A stretch of DNA of 64,000 nucleotides from Pseudomonas vancouverensis (GCF_004348895.1 NZ_RRZK01000019.1:124001-188000); one strand, 5' to 3'; counted from the stretch's first letter, positions 8,948 through 18,503 are shown. Notes: generated by a model from the letters alone, not told the origin. Numbers and translations: made by a program.

Positions 8948-10081
8948 TTACTTCTGTTTTTCCAGCTGGTGGTATTTGCCGGTCGCGTCCCACTGGTAAA
9001 CCACGTAGTCGGAGACTTTCAGGTCACCTTTGGAGTCCCAGGTCTTCTCGCCCATGACGGTTTTGACCGGGTTGGCCTTGAGCCACTTGGCAGCGTCTTC
9101 GCCCTTGTTGGACTTGGCGCCGTTGAAGGCCGCAGCGAGGGTCTGGACCGAAGCGTAGGCGTACAGGGTGTAGCCTTCAGGTTCGGTGCCGGCCTTGCGG
9201 AAGGCGTCTACTACGGTCTTGCTCTCTGGCAGCAGACGTGGGTCGGCGCCGAAGGTCATCAGCACGCCGTCAACGTATTGCGGGCCGCCTGCGGTGGTCA
9301 CCAGTTCGTCGGTCACGATGCCGTCGTCGGACATGAATTTCACGTCTTTCAGGCCTTCGGTACGCAGTTGTTTAACCAGTGGACCGGCTTCCGGGTGCAG
9401 GCCACCGAAGTAGACCACGTCGGCACCGGCGGCACGGATCTTGGTCACCACGGCGCTGAAGTCTTTCTCGCCACGGGTCAGGCCTTCATACAGCACTGGC
9501 TTGACGCCACGCTTCTCCAGTTGTGCCTTGGTGGCATCCGCCAGACCCTGGCCGTAGGTGTCCTTGTCGTGCAGGACCGCGACTTTCTTGCCCTTGAGGA
9601 CGTCGACGATGTAGTCGCCGGCGACGATGCCTTGCTGGTCGTCACGACCACACATACGGAACATGGCGCTCAAGCCGCGCTCGGTCACCTGTGGGTTGGT
9701 GGAACCCGGAGTGATGGCGATGATGCCAGCCTCGTCATAGATCTCTGAAGCCGGAATGGTCGAGGACGAGCAGAAGTGACCGACAACGCCTGCCACTTTC
9801 TGGTTGGTCAGGTCCTTGGCGACCGTCACAGCCTGCTTCGGTTCGCACGCATCGTCGCCCTTGACCAGGACGATTTTCTCCCCGTTGACGCCGCCCGAAG
9901 CGTTGATCGCGTCAGCCGCTGCCTGTGCACCCTTCATGTACTGTTCGCCGAACGCCGCGTTGGCGCCAGTCATCGGGCCCGCCACACCGATTTTCACGTC
10001 AGCCTGTGCAAACGCAGAAACACCCAGCGCAGTTGCCACTGCGAGAGCCAGAAAGCCTTTCTTGTAAAACGTATGGGACAT
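8948..10081 (-). CDS. braC: Branched-chain amino acid ABC transporter substrate-binding protein
   Basis: A 377-residue periplasmic binding protein of the Leu/Ile/Val (type I) fold. A signal peptide covers residues 1-27, with two lysines, a hydrophobic core and an AQA cleavage site before DVKIGVAGPMTG. Family blocks include KGDDACEPKQA, GHFCSSSTIPASEIY and the ligand-contact region FRMCGRDDQQG. An in-frame TTG 15 bases further upstream is possible, but the ATG used here has GGAG at proper spacing and gives the normal signal. It captures Leu, Ile, Val and often Ala or Thr for BraDEFG. The 364 bases upstream hold its promoter. Confidence 0.95.
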   Translation of the reverse strand: MSHTFYKKGFLALAVATALGVSAFAQADVKIGVAGPMTGANAAFGEQYMKGAQAAADAINASGGVNGEKIVLVKGDDACEPKQAVTVAKDLTNQKVAGVVGHFCSSSTIPASEIYDEAGIIAITPGSTNPQVTERGLSAMFRMCGRDDQQGIVAGDYIVDVLKGKKVAVLHDKDTYGQGLADATKAQLEKRGVKPVLYEGLTRGEKDFSAVVTKIRAAGADVVYFGGLHPEAGPLVKQLRTEGLKDVKFMSDDGIVTDELVTTAGGPQYVDGVLMTFGADPRLLPESKTVVDAFRKAGTEPEGYTLYAYASVQTLAAAFNGAKSNKGEDAAKWLKANPVKTVMGEKTWDSKGDLKVSDYVVYQWDATGKYHQLEKQK

Positions 10082-10445
10082 GAGGTGGTGCTCCAAGGTT
10101 TTTTTTTAGTTGGCACTGCGACTTCACTGAATGCTCTGAGCAAGGGCCGTGCCATCGGTTTTTTATTCTTGAACAAGTCGTTGCTTTATTGTTTTTTCGA
10201 CTGTTTGGGGCCCATTTTCATTGGGCGTGCAACCGTCTAAACCGCGGAAGGTGAAACCCTGTAAATCATGAGGCGCAACCCGACTGCGCCATCATTGCAA
10301 CCGCGGCACCAAACGACGTGCAACCAGCCTGTAACATCGTGCGTCACCGAAGTGCACACTGCTGGTGCGGGACTGCTACAACCCGCACCATTACAGGCTA
10401 GCTGCTGATCGAAAAAGCGCCGCTTCCAAGCACAAAAATCCCCAC
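10082..10445. other. Intergenic region upstream of braC
   Basis: This 364-base stretch separates the braC start from the end of the pipecolate oxidase gene, both on the minus strand. It contains T/A-rich runs just upstream of braC (10097-10215) likely to hold the promoter and leader, and a small hairpin GGCGCAACCCGACTGCGCC at 10272-10290. I see no gene here and could not place a -35/-10 pair with confidence. Confidence 0.5.
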
Positions 10446-11729
10446 TCAGATGACGATCCGCAAGCACTGGCCCGCGTGATACAGCGAGAAACCCGCCTCG
10501 TACAGACAGCTACGCAAGCCCACCCCTGCCAATGGCTGCATGGGGGCAAAGGGAATCGGCAAGGATTGAGGATTTCCGTTACACAGATAGTCGGCGAAGG
10601 CTTTGCCGACGACCGTCCCCGTGGTCACGCCACGGCCGTTGTAGCCGGTGACTGCCACTAGACCGGGCGCTGGTTCGAACAGGCGCATCAGGTGATCAGG
10701 GGTGAAGGCGATGCAGCCGGTCCAGGTGCATTCCCACTCCACCGGTTTCAGGTAAGGGAAATAGTGCTGCTGCACACGATCGGCCCAGGCCTTGAGGAAC
10801 CAGGCCGGCTTCTGATTGCCATTGCCGAGACTGCCCAGCAACAGGCGCCCGTCCTTGTCCCGACGAATGCTGCTGAGGACCTGACGGGTATCCCAGGAAC
10901 CCTGGCCACCGGGGAGGATCTGTTGCGCAGCATCCTCGGTCAGCGGGACCGATGCCACTTGATAGTAATAACCGGGGAAGAAGTTGCGCCGCAGTTCGGT
11001 CCAGTCGCCCTCGGTGTAGGCGTTGGAAGCGATGACTACTTTTTCGGCCATCACCGAACCCTGCGCGGTCTGTACTGACCAGCGCTGGCCTTGCTTTTCC
11101 AGGCGCGTCACCGGGGAGTGGTCGAACATTTTCGCGCCGAGGCCAAGCGCCGCCTTGGCCAGCCCCGTGGTGTAGGCCATCGGGTTGAGCGTACCGGCAC
11201 GGCGGTCGAGCAATGCGGCGGCGATCTTTTTGGTGCCGGTCGCTTGTTCGCAGGCCTGACCAGTCAACAATTCCACTGGAGCGCCACGGCGTTTCCATTG
11301 TTCTTCACGACTGCGCAAGTCGGCTTCGCCACGGGCGTTATGCGCCATGTGCAGCGTGCCTTCACGGCGCAACTGGCAATCGATGTTGTATTTATCCACA
11401 AGGCTGAACACCAGAGAGGGTGCCGCCCCCAGCATGCGGTTGAGCTGGCTGCCGACTTCGGTGCCGAATCCAGCCTCGATCTCGTCCGGGGGAATCCACA
11501 TCCCGGCATTGACCAGCCCGACATTGCGCCCCGAACCACCGTGGCCGGCGCGATGGGCCTCCAGTACACACACGCTCTTGCCTTGCTCCAGCAGATGCAC
11601 CGCCGCCGACAAACCGGTGAACCCGGCGCCGATGACGCAGACATCCACCGTGACCTCACCCTTGAGGGCCGTATTGTCCGGCCTTTGCGGCGTCAGTTTT
11701 TCCCACAGACACTCTTCGCGTAACGGCAT
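10446..11729 (-). CDS. amaA: FAD-dependent oxidoreductase, probable L-pipecolate oxidase
   Basis: A 427-residue DAO-family flavoenzyme. The dinucleotide-binding motif VCVIGAGFTGLSAA (GAGFTG at 34-39) sits at the N-terminus, and the C-terminal FAD contact shows AVTGYNGRGVTTGTVVGKA. Together with the aldehyde dehydrogenase upstream and the LysR gene beyond, the order matches the amaA-amaB-regulator locus of P. putida, where AmaA oxidises L-pipecolate to piperideine-6-carboxylate in lysine breakdown. The substrate is therefore inferred from context. The open frame extends 13 codons further, but the chosen ATG begins the usual MPLREECLW terminus. A REP pair separates it from amaB. Confidence 0.75.
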   Translation of the reverse strand: MPLREECLWEKLTPQRPDNTALKGEVTVDVCVIGAGFTGLSAAVHLLEQGKSVCVLEAHRAGHGGSGRNVGLVNAGMWIPPDEIEAGFGTEVGSQLNRMLGAAPSLVFSLVDKYNIDCQLRREGTLHMAHNARGEADLRSREEQWKRRGAPVELLTGQACEQATGTKKIAAALLDRRAGTLNPMAYTTGLAKAALGLGAKMFDHSPVTRLEKQGQRWSVQTAQGSVMAEKVVIASNAYTEGDWTELRRNFFPGYYYQVASVPLTEDAAQQILPGGQGSWDTRQVLSSIRRDKDGRLLLGSLGNGNQKPAWFLKAWADRVQQHYFPYLKPVEWECTWTGCIAFTPDHLMRLFEPAPGLVAVTGYNGRGVTTGTVVGKAFADYLCNGNPQSLPIPFAPMQPLAGVGLRSCLYEAGFSLYHAGQCLRIVI

Positions 11730-11774
11730 TGCCAGACTCCGAAAATGAAACCCAACCAACCCACACAAATCAGT

Positions 11775-11861
11775 GTGGGAGCGAGCTTGCTCGCGACAGC
11801 GTCTTTTCAGTCACCTCATTGTTGAAAGTGCCGACGCCATCGCGAGCAAGCTCGCTCCCAC
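11775..11861. repeat. REP pair between amaB and amaA
   Basis: Inverted REP cores lie at 11775-11796 and 11839-11861. They sit within the probable amaB-amaA transcription unit, 24 bases after the amaB stop, so they may uncouple expression of the two genes. Confidence 0.85.
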
Positions 11862-11885
11862 AGGGGTCACCGCGTGGCTGAAATA

Positions 11886-13376
11886 TCAGTCAAACGTAAT
11901 GCCTTGTGCCAACGGCAACTCCAGCGAGTAGTTCACGGTGTTGGTCTGACGACGCATGTAGCCGCGCCACGCGTCGGAGCCCGACTCGCGACCGCCACCG
12001 GTCTCTTTCTCACCGCCAAACGCGCCGCCGATTTCCGCGCCGCTCGGGCCGATGTTGACGTTGGCGATGCCGCAGTCGCTGCCCACCGCGGACATGAACT
12101 GTTCGGCTTCACGCACGTCGGTGGTGAAGATGCACGAGGACAGGCCTTGCGGTACGGCATTGTTCAAACGCAGCGCTTCCTGGAAGTCGCTGTAGCCGAC
12201 CACGTACAGGATCGGCGCGAAGGTTTCGTGGCAAACTACGTCGCTCTGCTCCGGCATTTCGACGATGGCAGGCGATACGTAGTAAGCATTGGGGAACTGC
12301 GCTTCCAGCTGACGCTTGCCACCGAACACCTTGCCGCCTTCGCTCAGGGCCTGCTCCAGCGAATCCTGCATGTTGTCGAAGCTTTGCTTGTCGATCAGCG
12401 GGCCGACCAGGTTGCCTTCCAGCGGATGGCCGATGCGCACTTTCGAATACGCCGCTTTCAGGCGAGTAACGATTTCCTCTTTCACCGATTCGTGGGCGAT
12501 CAGGCGACGCAGGGTGGTGCAACGCTGACCGGCAGTGCCAACGGCGCTGAACAGGATGGCGCGAACGGCCATGTCCAGATCGGCGCTCGGGCCGAGGATC
12601 ATCGCGTTGTTGCCGCCCAACTCAAGGATGCTGCGGGCGAAACGCGCGGCAACTTTCGGTGCCACTTCACGGCCCATGCGGGTGCTGCCGGTGGCGCTGA
12701 TCAGGGCCACACGCGGGTCATCGACCAGGGCCTCACCGGCATCGCGGCCGCCAATGATCACCTGACTCAGGTGCGGTGGCGCATCGCTGAAATTCTTCAG
12801 GACGCGGTCGAACAGGGCCTGACAGGCCAGTGCAGTGAGCGGGGTTTTCTCGGAAGGCTTCCACACCACCGGGTTGCCGCAAACCAGCGCCAGCGTGGTG
12901 TTCCACGCCCAGACCGCAACCGGGAAGTTGAAGGCGCTGATCACGCCGACAACGCCCAGCGGGTGCCAGGTTTCGCGCATATGGTGGCCAGGACGCTCGG
13001 AGGCGATGGTCAAACCGTACAGTTGACGGGACAGGCCGACGGCGAAGTCGCAGATGTCGATCATTTCCTGCACTTCACCCAAGCCTTCCTGAGTGATCTT
13101 GCCGGCTTCCCAGGAGACCAGCTCACCGAGGTCGGCCTTGTATTCGCGCAGGACTTCGCCGAATTGGCGGACCAGTTCGCCACGGCGCGGCGCCGGAACC
13201 TTGCGCCACAGTTCGAACGCATGATCTGCGCGACTGATGTGCTGCTCGACTTCGGCCGCGCCTTCCCAGTTCACGGCGGCGATCTTGCTGCCATCGATCG
13301 GCGAATGCACCGCCACCTTGCCGTTCTGGTACAGGGCCGGGTTCACACCTAGACGATCAAGCAATGCGGCAACCAT
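11886..13376 (-). CDS. amaB: Aldehyde dehydrogenase, probable L-piperidine-6-carboxylate dehydrogenase
   Basis: A 496-residue ALDH7-type dehydrogenase. Conserved marks are FNFP (149-152), the NAD site ATGSTRMG (228-235), the general base Glu252 in ELGGNNA and the nucleophile Cys286 in GTAGQRCTTLRR. The C-terminal GPSGAEIGGAFGGEKETGGGRE is typical of the alpha-aminoadipate semialdehyde dehydrogenase group. It oxidises aminoadipate semialdehyde (in equilibrium with piperideine-6-carboxylate) to 2-aminoadipate. A strong GAGGAG ribosome site precedes the ATG by 6 bases. It is divergent from the LysR gene, 175 bases away. The ALDH7 call is strong; the pathway follows from neighbours. Confidence 0.87.
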   Translation of the reverse strand: MVAALLDRLGVNPALYQNGKVAVHSPIDGSKIAAVNWEGAAEVEQHISRADHAFELWRKVPAPRRGELVRQFGEVLREYKADLGELVSWEAGKITQEGLGEVQEMIDICDFAVGLSRQLYGLTIASERPGHHMRETWHPLGVVGVISAFNFPVAVWAWNTTLALVCGNPVVWKPSEKTPLTALACQALFDRVLKNFSDAPPHLSQVIIGGRDAGEALVDDPRVALISATGSTRMGREVAPKVAARFARSILELGGNNAMILGPSADLDMAVRAILFSAVGTAGQRCTTLRRLIAHESVKEEIVTRLKAAYSKVRIGHPLEGNLVGPLIDKQSFDNMQDSLEQALSEGGKVFGGKRQLEAQFPNAYYVSPAIVEMPEQSDVVCHETFAPILYVVGYSDFQEALRLNNAVPQGLSSCIFTTDVREAEQFMSAVGSDCGIANVNIGPSGAEIGGAFGGEKETGGGRESGSDAWRGYMRRQTNTVNYSLELPLAQGITFD

Positions 13377-13551
13377 GGGTCACTCCTCAAGCAAAAGACA
13401 GAACATGTACAGCCGCCATGTCGCGGCTGGTCAGACCTGTAGTTTTAGCTGCCCGCAGGTTACTCAACAAACGACCTTTAAGAGAGATATCATTCCGTTT
13501 ATTCATGCTGTGCATTGCTGGTAATAAAGCGACAAGAACAAAGGACCGTCC

Positions 13552-14463
13552 ATGCTCAATAAACGCTACCTGCCATCGATTGCTGCGTTGCAGTGCTTCG
13601 AAGCCGTCACCCGGCATTTGAGCTTCACCCGGGCCGCCGAAGAACTCAACCTGACTCAAAGCGCCGTGAGCAAACAGGTCGCGCAACTGGAAGAACTGTT
13701 GCAGCACTTACTGTTTCGCCGGGTGCGCCGCCGCCTGCAAATGACCCCTGCCGGTGATTTGTACCTGGTTGAAGTACGAAAAATCCTCACCCAGGTCGAG
13801 ATGTCGACCCACTACCTGCGCTCCTATGGCGGCGAAACCGAAGTCCTGCGCGTCTCGACGCCGCCCACCTTCGGCGCACGCTGGCTGGTGCCGCGTCTCA
13901 AGGGCTGGCGCCTGCGGCATCCATCGATCCATCTGGACCTGTGCAGTGAGCAGGAAGCCGACGACCTGTTGCAGGGTCGCAGCGACCTGGCGTTCTACTT
14001 CGGCCAGGGCTCACGGCCCGGTACCGAATGCCTGAAGCTGTTCGGGGAAGAACTTGTTCCCGTCTGTGCCCCCGGCAGCCTGCCTGACAAGCCATTCACC
14101 GACCCGACACAACTGACCGATCTGGTGCTGCTGCAAAACGCTTCACGCCCACAGGCCTGGCACGACTGGTTCGATCATCAGGGCTACCACACCGAGCACA
14201 GCTACCACGGGCCGCGCTTCGAAACCTTCTATATGTGCATCCGCGCTGCCCAGGTCGGTTGCGGTGTCGCCTTGTTGCCACGCTTTCTGGTGGAAGAGGA
14301 ACTGGCCGACGGCAAGCTGGTCATTCCCTGGCAGCATGCGATGCCCAGCACCGACGCCTATTACTTGGCGTATCCGGAGCATTCGGCGGAAGTGCCGAAA
14401 GTGCGGGATTTCGTGAAATGGATGCTGGAGCAGATTGATAGCCCGCCGGTGTCGCCAATGTAG
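13552..14463 (+). CDS. LysR family transcriptional regulator
   Basis: A 303-residue LysR-type regulator. The winged helix-turn-helix lies at residues 5-65 ([23 protein letters not shown]), and the rest is the periplasmic-binding-like effector domain. Sequence style ([19 protein letters not shown]) is that of the GcvA-like branch. Divergent from amaB with a 175-base shared promoter region, it probably controls amaBA in response to a lysine catabolite such as pipecolate or aminoadipate; this is inference from LysR gene organisation. An AAAGGA ribosome site lies 8 bases before the ATG. Confidence 0.85.
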   Translation: MLNKRYLPSIAALQCFEAVTRHLSFTRAAEELNLTQSAVSKQVAQLEELLQHLLFRRVRRRLQMTPAGDLYLVEVRKILTQVEMSTHYLRSYGGETEVLRVSTPPTFGARWLVPRLKGWRLRHPSIHLDLCSEQEADDLLQGRSDLAFYFGQGSRPGTECLKLFGEELVPVCAPGSLPDKPFTDPTQLTDLVLLQNASRPQAWHDWFDHQGYHTEHSYHGPRFETFYMCIRAAQVGCGVALLPRFLVEEELADGKLVIPWQHAMPSTDAYYLAYPEHSAEVPKVRDFVKWMLEQIDSPPVSPM

Positions 14464-14576
14464 GCTGTCATGCTGTACCTGTGGGAGCGATCCAAGAAAT
14501 GACTGGCCATTGCGCCCTCGGATATGCGCCACTAGCGCCATTGATCAATACCGCGACAACGCTGGAGATTCCCGTT

Positions 14577-15812
14577 ATGAGCGAGAGTGTGTTTGCCGAT
14601 CGCATCGTGCAGAACCTGCTCGACACCGACTTCTACAAACTGACGATGATGCAGGCGGTGCTGCACAACTACCCGAACGTCGAAGTTGAATGGGAGTTTC
14701 GTTGCCGTAACAGCGAGGACTTGCGTCCGTACCTGGCGGAAATCCGTTTTCAGATCGAGCGCCTGGCGGAGTTGAGCTTGAGCGCAGATCAACTGAGTTT
14801 CCTGGAGCGCATCAGCTTCATGAAACCGGACTTCTTGCGCTTTCTCGGCTTGTTCCGCTTCAACCTGCGCTACATCCACACCGGCATCGAGAACGGCGAG
14901 CTGTTCATCCGCCTGCGTGGTCCGTGGTTGCATGTGATCCTGTTCGAAGTGCCGCTGCTGGCGCTGGTCAGCGAAGTGCGCAACCGCTATCGCTACCGGG
15001 AAATCGTCCTGGACCAGGTCCGCGAGCAGCTCTACCGCAAGTTCGACTGGCTCAGCGCCAACGCCAGCAGCGACGAGCTTGCCGAATTGCAAGTCGCCGA
15101 TTTCGGCACCCGCCGGCGCTTCTCGTACCGCGTGCAGGAAGAAGTGGTGAACGTGCTCAAACACGACTTCCCCGGACGCTTCGTCGGCACCAGCAACGTG
15201 CACCTGTCACGTGAACTGGACATGAAACCGCTGGGCACCATGGCCCATGAATGGATCATGGCCCACCAGCAACTCGGCCCGCGCCTGATCGACAGCCAGA
15301 TCGCCGCCCTCGATTGCTGGGTCCGTGAGTACCGGGGCCTGCTGGGGATTGCCCTGACCGACTGCATTACCATGGATGCCTTTCTCGGCGATTTCGATCT
15401 GTTTTTCGCCAAGCTTTTTGATGGTTTGCGCCACGACTCCGGGGATCCGGTGATCTGGGCGGAAAAGGCCATTGCGCACTATCACAAGCTCGGCATCGAC
15501 CCGATGAGCAAGACGCTGACCTTCTCCGACAGCCTGACCCTGCCCAAGGCCCTGGAGATATTCCGCGCGCTGCGTGGTCGGATCAATGTCAGCTTCGGCA
15601 TCGGCACTAACCTCACCTGTGACATTCCGGGTGTCGAACCGATGAGCATCGTGCTTAAAATGGCGGCCTGCAACGGCCAGCCGGTGGCGAAGATCTCCGA
15701 CGAGCCCGGCAAGACCCACTGCAAAGACCCGAATTTCGTCGCCTATTTGCGACATGTTTTCCAGGTGCCTGCCGCCCCTTCCAGTCCATCCAGCCTATCT
15801 AGCAAGGAGTGA
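14577..15812 (+). CDS. pncB: Nicotinate phosphoribosyltransferase
   Basis: A 411-residue type I nicotinate phosphoribosyltransferase. It makes nicotinate mononucleotide from nicotinate, PRPP and ATP in NAD salvage. Motifs include [18 protein letters not shown] at the N-terminus, DFGTRRRFS, the VGTSNVHL / [12 protein letters not shown] region with conserved histidines, and the PRPP-site segment [11 protein letters not shown]. The frame is open 96 bases further upstream, but the ATG at 14577 has GGAG 9 bases ahead and starts [10 protein letters not shown] as in relatives. Its stop lies within the ribosome site of nadE, so the two form a salvage operon. Confidence 0.95.
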   Translation: MSESVFADRIVQNLLDTDFYKLTMMQAVLHNYPNVEVEWEFRCRNSEDLRPYLAEIRFQIERLAELSLSADQLSFLERISFMKPDFLRFLGLFRFNLRYIHTGIENGELFIRLRGPWLHVILFEVPLLALVSEVRNRYRYREIVLDQVREQLYRKFDWLSANASSDELAELQVADFGTRRRFSYRVQEEVVNVLKHDFPGRFVGTSNVHLSRELDMKPLGTMAHEWIMAHQQLGPRLIDSQIAALDCWVREYRGLLGIALTDCITMDAFLGDFDLFFAKLFDGLRHDSGDPVIWAEKAIAHYHKLGIDPMSKTLTFSDSLTLPKALEIFRALRGRINVSFGIGTNLTCDIPGVEPMSIVLKMAACNGQPVAKISDEPGKTHCKDPNFVAYLRHVFQVPAAPSSPSSLSSKE

Positions 15813-15816
15813 ATTC

Positions 15817-16644
15817 ATGCAAGCCGTACAGCGTGAGATTGCTGAACAGCTCAAGGTCCAGCCACCGTTCGCCGACGAGGCTGCCCTCGAAACCGAAGTT
15901 ACCCGGCGGGTGACCTTCATTCAGGACTGCCTGGTCAATTCCGGGCTCAAGACCCTGGTGCTCGGCATCAGTGGTGGCGTCGACTCGCTGACCGCCGGCC
16001 TGCTGGCCCAGCGCGCCATCCGCGAACTGCGCCAGCGCAGTGGCGATGCCGCCTACAAGTTCATTGCCGTACGCTTGCCGTACGAAACCCAGTTCGATGA
16101 GCATGATGCGCAGGCCTCGGTGGATTTCATCAAGCCTGACGAACGCCACACCGTGAACATCGGCCCGGCGGTCAAGTCGCTGGCCAATGAAGTGGCAGCG
16201 TTCGAGGGCAAGCACGCCGTCTCGGTCGACTTCGTGTTGGGCAACACCAAGGCGCGCATGCGCATGGTTGCGCAGTACACCATCGCCGGCGCTACCCATG
16301 GCCTGGTGATCGGCACCGATCACGCCGCCGAGGCGGTGATGGGTTTCTTCACCAAGTTCGGCGACGGCGCCTGCGACCTGGCGCCCCTGAGCGGCCTGGT
16401 GAAAAACCAGGTGCGGGCCATTGCCCGCAGTTTCGGCGCGCCGGAGTCGCTGGTGGAGAAAATCCCTACCGCCGACCTGGAAGATCTGTCGCCAGGCAAG
16501 CCGGACGAGGCGTCCCACGGCGTGACCTATGCCGAGATCGACGCGTTCCTGCACGGCCAGCCAGTGCGCGAGGAAGCCTTCAAGATCATCCTCGATACGT
16601 ACCGCAAGACGCATCACAAGCGGGTGATGCCGTTTGCGCCTTGA
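15817..16644 (+). CDS. nadE: NH3-dependent NAD synthetase
   Basis: A 275-residue NAD synthetase of the ammonia-using type, with no glutaminase domain. The PP-loop SGGVDS lies in [15 protein letters not shown] near residue 50. Other blocks are the deamido-NAD site [19 protein letters not shown] and [15 protein letters not shown]. It adenylates and amidates nicotinate adenine dinucleotide, the last step after PncB and NadD. The ATG has AAGGAG 8 bases ahead and lies 4 bases after pncB, so the genes are co-translated. A terminator follows. Confidence 0.96.
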   Translation: MQAVQREIAEQLKVQPPFADEAALETEVTRRVTFIQDCLVNSGLKTLVLGISGGVDSLTAGLLAQRAIRELRQRSGDAAYKFIAVRLPYETQFDEHDAQASVDFIKPDERHTVNIGPAVKSLANEVAAFEGKHAVSVDFVLGNTKARMRMVAQYTIAGATHGLVIGTDHAAEAVMGFFTKFGDGACDLAPLSGLVKNQVRAIARSFGAPESLVEKIPTADLEDLSPGKPDEASHGVTYAEIDAFLHGQPVREEAFKIILDTYRKTHHKRVMPFAP

Positions 16645-16658
16645 GTGGTGAATGAATG

Positions 16659-16699
16659 AAAAAGCCCGCTGAAGCTCATCACTTCAGCGGGCTTTTTCT
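16659..16699 (+). terminator. Rho-independent terminator after nadE
   Basis: A 14-base perfect stem AAAGCCCGCTGAAG / CTTCAGCGGGCTTT with a 7-base loop is followed by TTCTTT. It ends the pncB-nadE unit and, read in reverse, could also stop transcripts of the convergent azurin gene. Confidence 0.92.
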
Positions 16700-16762
16700 T
16701 TGGCCGGAACATGCATTGATGCTACTGGCCTCATCGTCCGAACGATAACGCAGTGACCCTGT

Positions 16763-17209
16763 TTACTTGACGGTCACAGTGCCTTTCATCATCGAGATGT
16801 GGCCCGGGAACGAGCAGAAGAAGCCGTAATCAGTGCCGGCTGCCAGCTTCGACACGTCGATGGTCAGCGAGTCCTTTTCACCGGCGCCGATGATCTTGGT
16901 GTGCGCGATGACGCGCTCGTCACCGTCCTTCAGGTAGTTCTTGTCGATACCGGCCGACAGGCCATCAGTGGCGATGGGCTGCATGTCCGCCGTCTTGCTG
17001 ATTACCAGGTTATGGCCCATGACGTTCTTCGGCAGGCTACCGGAGTGAGTCAGTTCGACGGTGAAGGTCTTGCAGCTCTTGTCGATCACGATTTCCTTGC
17101 TGTTGAAGGACATCTGGTCGGTGGAGTCGATCGTGGTCTTGCACTCTGCGGCCATCAGTTGGCTGCTGGCCAGTGTCAACAGGGATACCGCAACAAGTTT
17201 GGCAAACAT
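16763..17209 (-). CDS. azu: Azurin precursor
   Basis: A 148-residue precursor of the periplasmic type I blue copper protein. The signal peptide is residues 1-20 and the mature protein begins AECKTT, 128 residues, the canonical azurin length. In mature numbering all copper ligands are present: Gly45, His46, Cys112, His117 and Met121 (in [10 protein letters not shown]), and the Cys3-Cys26 disulfide is kept. It carries electrons to and from respiratory proteins, classically in denitrification and redox-stress responses. An ANR-like palindrome lies about 75 bases upstream. GGAGATT precedes the ATG. Confidence 0.98.
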   Translation of the reverse strand: MFAKLVAVSLLTLASSQLMAAECKTTIDSTDQMSFNSKEIVIDKSCKTFTVELTHSGSLPKNVMGHNLVISKTADMQPIATDGLSAGIDKNYLKDGDERVIAHTKIIGAGEKDSLTIDVSKLAAGTDYGFFCSFPGHISMMKGTVTVK

Positions 17210-17282
17210 GGTGAATCTCCAAGGCAGGGTTAACGAAAATCGCGAATGGACAGAAGACTGCCTGAAATCTTCGCAAGTTCAT

Positions 17283-17296
17283 ATGACTTGAGTCAA
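17283..17296 (-). promoter_or_regulatory. Candidate ANR/FNR site upstream of azurin
   Basis: On the azurin strand the sequence is TTGACTCAAGTCAT, matching the FNR/ANR pattern TTGAY-N4-RTCAA at nine of ten defined positions. It lies about 74-87 bases before the azurin ATG, a reasonable place for activation. ANR control of azurin is known in P. aeruginosa; here it is a sequence-based prediction. Confidence 0.55.
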
Positions 17297-17404
17297 AAAT
17301 TGTATACAACTTTCAGGCTATGACAGCGATGCAGACAATCTACCAGCCAGGCGTCTGGTCCGGCCCTATCATCGGATCATCAACCAAAACCTGGAGTTGC
17401 GATC

Positions 17405-17494
17405 ATGTCCATCAACAGCCTGTTGTGCAGTTTGCTGGCCGCCTACGCCTGTGGCGCCAGCGGTACCTATGAAACACCCCAGCGGGAAGTTTAG
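17405..17494 (+). CDS. Small hypothetical protein, 29 residues
   Basis: A short frame beginning ATGTCC with TGGAG about 8 bases ahead, ending in TAG. The predicted peptide starts MSINSLLCSLLAAYACG and has a hydrophobic cysteine-bearing first half and a polar tail ending in EV. It lies between azurin (divergent) and the LOG-family gene (same strand, 60 bases on). The hydrophobic segment could insert in or attach to membrane. I do not recognise a function, and the case rests only on start, ribosome site and amino-acid pattern. Confidence 0.45.
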   Translation: MSINSLLCSLLAAYACGASGTYETPQREV

Positions 17495-17554
17495 CCCTTG
17501 GAGTGCTGCGCACGTGCCTTTACTCTGTGGTCCTGATCGACCCTGGAGTAAGGC

Positions 17555-18142
17555 ATGTCTTTAACATCCGTTTGTGTATTTTGTGGTGCCAGCACCGGCA
17601 CCAATCCCGCCTATCGCGAAGCCGCCGTGGCCCTTGGCCAGGCACTGGCTGCGCGCAAGTTGACTCTGGTCTACGGCGGCGGTGCCGTTGGCCTGATGGG
17701 CATCGTCGCCGACGCGGCCCTGGCGGCCGGTGGTGAAGTGATCGGCATCATCCCGCAAAGCCTCAAGGACAAGGAAATCGGCCACAGCGGCCTGTCGCGC
17801 CTGGAAGTGGTCGACGGCATGCATGCGCGCAAGGCACGCATGGCCGAACTCAGCGACGCCTTTATCGCACTGCCCGGCGGCCTGGGCACGCTGGAAGAGC
17901 TGTTCGAAGTCTGGACCTGGGGCCAGCTCGGCTACCACGGCAAGCCGTTGGGGCTGCTGGAGGTGAACGGTTTCTACAGCAAGTTGACGGCTTTTCTTGA
18001 TCACATCGTCGGCGAAGGCTTCGTTCGCGGCCAGCACCGTGACATGCTGCAACTGAGCGAATCTCCACAAACCCTGCTCGACGCGCTGGATGTCTGGCAG
18101 CCGACCGTAGCGCCCAAATGGACCGAGCAAAAACCCGGCTAA
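17555..18142 (+). CDS. LOG family (TIGR00730) nucleotide phosphoribohydrolase
   Basis: A 195-residue Rossmann-type protein of the LOG (LONELY GUY / YvdD) family. The motif PGGxGTxxE is clear in [18 protein letters not shown], with GGGAVGLMG for phosphate binding and HARKARMAE before it. Family enzymes cleave nucleoside 5'-monophosphates to base and ribose 5-phosphate; some release cytokinins, others act in general purine salvage. Which applies here is open. GTAAGG lies before the ATG, and the gene is followed after 68 bases by a small charged-protein gene on the same strand. Confidence 0.9.
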   Translation: MSLTSVCVFCGASTGTNPAYREAAVALGQALAARKLTLVYGGGAVGLMGIVADAALAAGGEVIGIIPQSLKDKEIGHSGLSRLEVVDGMHARKARMAELSDAFIALPGGLGTLEELFEVWTWGQLGYHGKPLGLLEVNGFYSKLTAFLDHIVGEGFVRGQHRDMLQLSESPQTLLDALDVWQPTVAPKWTEQKPG

Positions 18143-18210
18143 CGGCTCGGCACCGATACAGGGCAGAATATGTGCCGCTCAACCTCACCTTCGACCCCAG
18201 AGGATCGCCC

Positions 18211-18390
18211 ATGGCAAAACCTAATTATTCCTTCGCCAAACGTCAGAGAGACTTGGCCAAGGAGCAGAAGAAAGAGGAAAAGCTTCAGCGCAAGAAAGCT
18301 TCGGCTGAAGAGGCGGCACTGAACCCTGAGGGTGAAGTGGCGGCAGAAGATGATGTTGATGCACCGAAAGATCAGGCGCCCGACGCCTGA
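18211..18390 (+). CDS. Small highly charged conserved protein, 59 residues
   Basis: A 59-residue protein. The N-terminal half is lysine/arginine-rich and probably helical (FAKRQRDLAKEQKKEEKLQRK), and the C-terminal half is acidic (EGEVAAEDDVDAPKDQ). AGAGGA precedes the ATG by 6 bases. There is no signal or membrane segment. I recall similar small proteins in other pseudomonads but know no function; the charge pattern suggests nucleic-acid or ribosome association, which is a guess. The longer frame starting at 18118 has no suitable start context. Confidence 0.7.
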   Translation: MAKPNYSFAKRQRDLAKEQKKEEKLQRKKASAEEAALNPEGEVAAEDDVDAPKDQAPDA

Positions 18391-18503
18391 GCACCTCCGG
18401 GCCGGATAACCTGATCGGGCCCACAGGATCTGTGTAAGGGTTGGCGGCGTCGCTGCCGGCCCTCACAGGCCAGCCGAATGACTCCAAGACACCGCCGCCC
18501 TTT

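Noticed and set aside
10237..10467. 76-codon frame upstream of braC
   Set aside because: It overlaps the end of the oxidase gene and has no ribosome site or coherent pattern; more likely the non-coding leader of braC.
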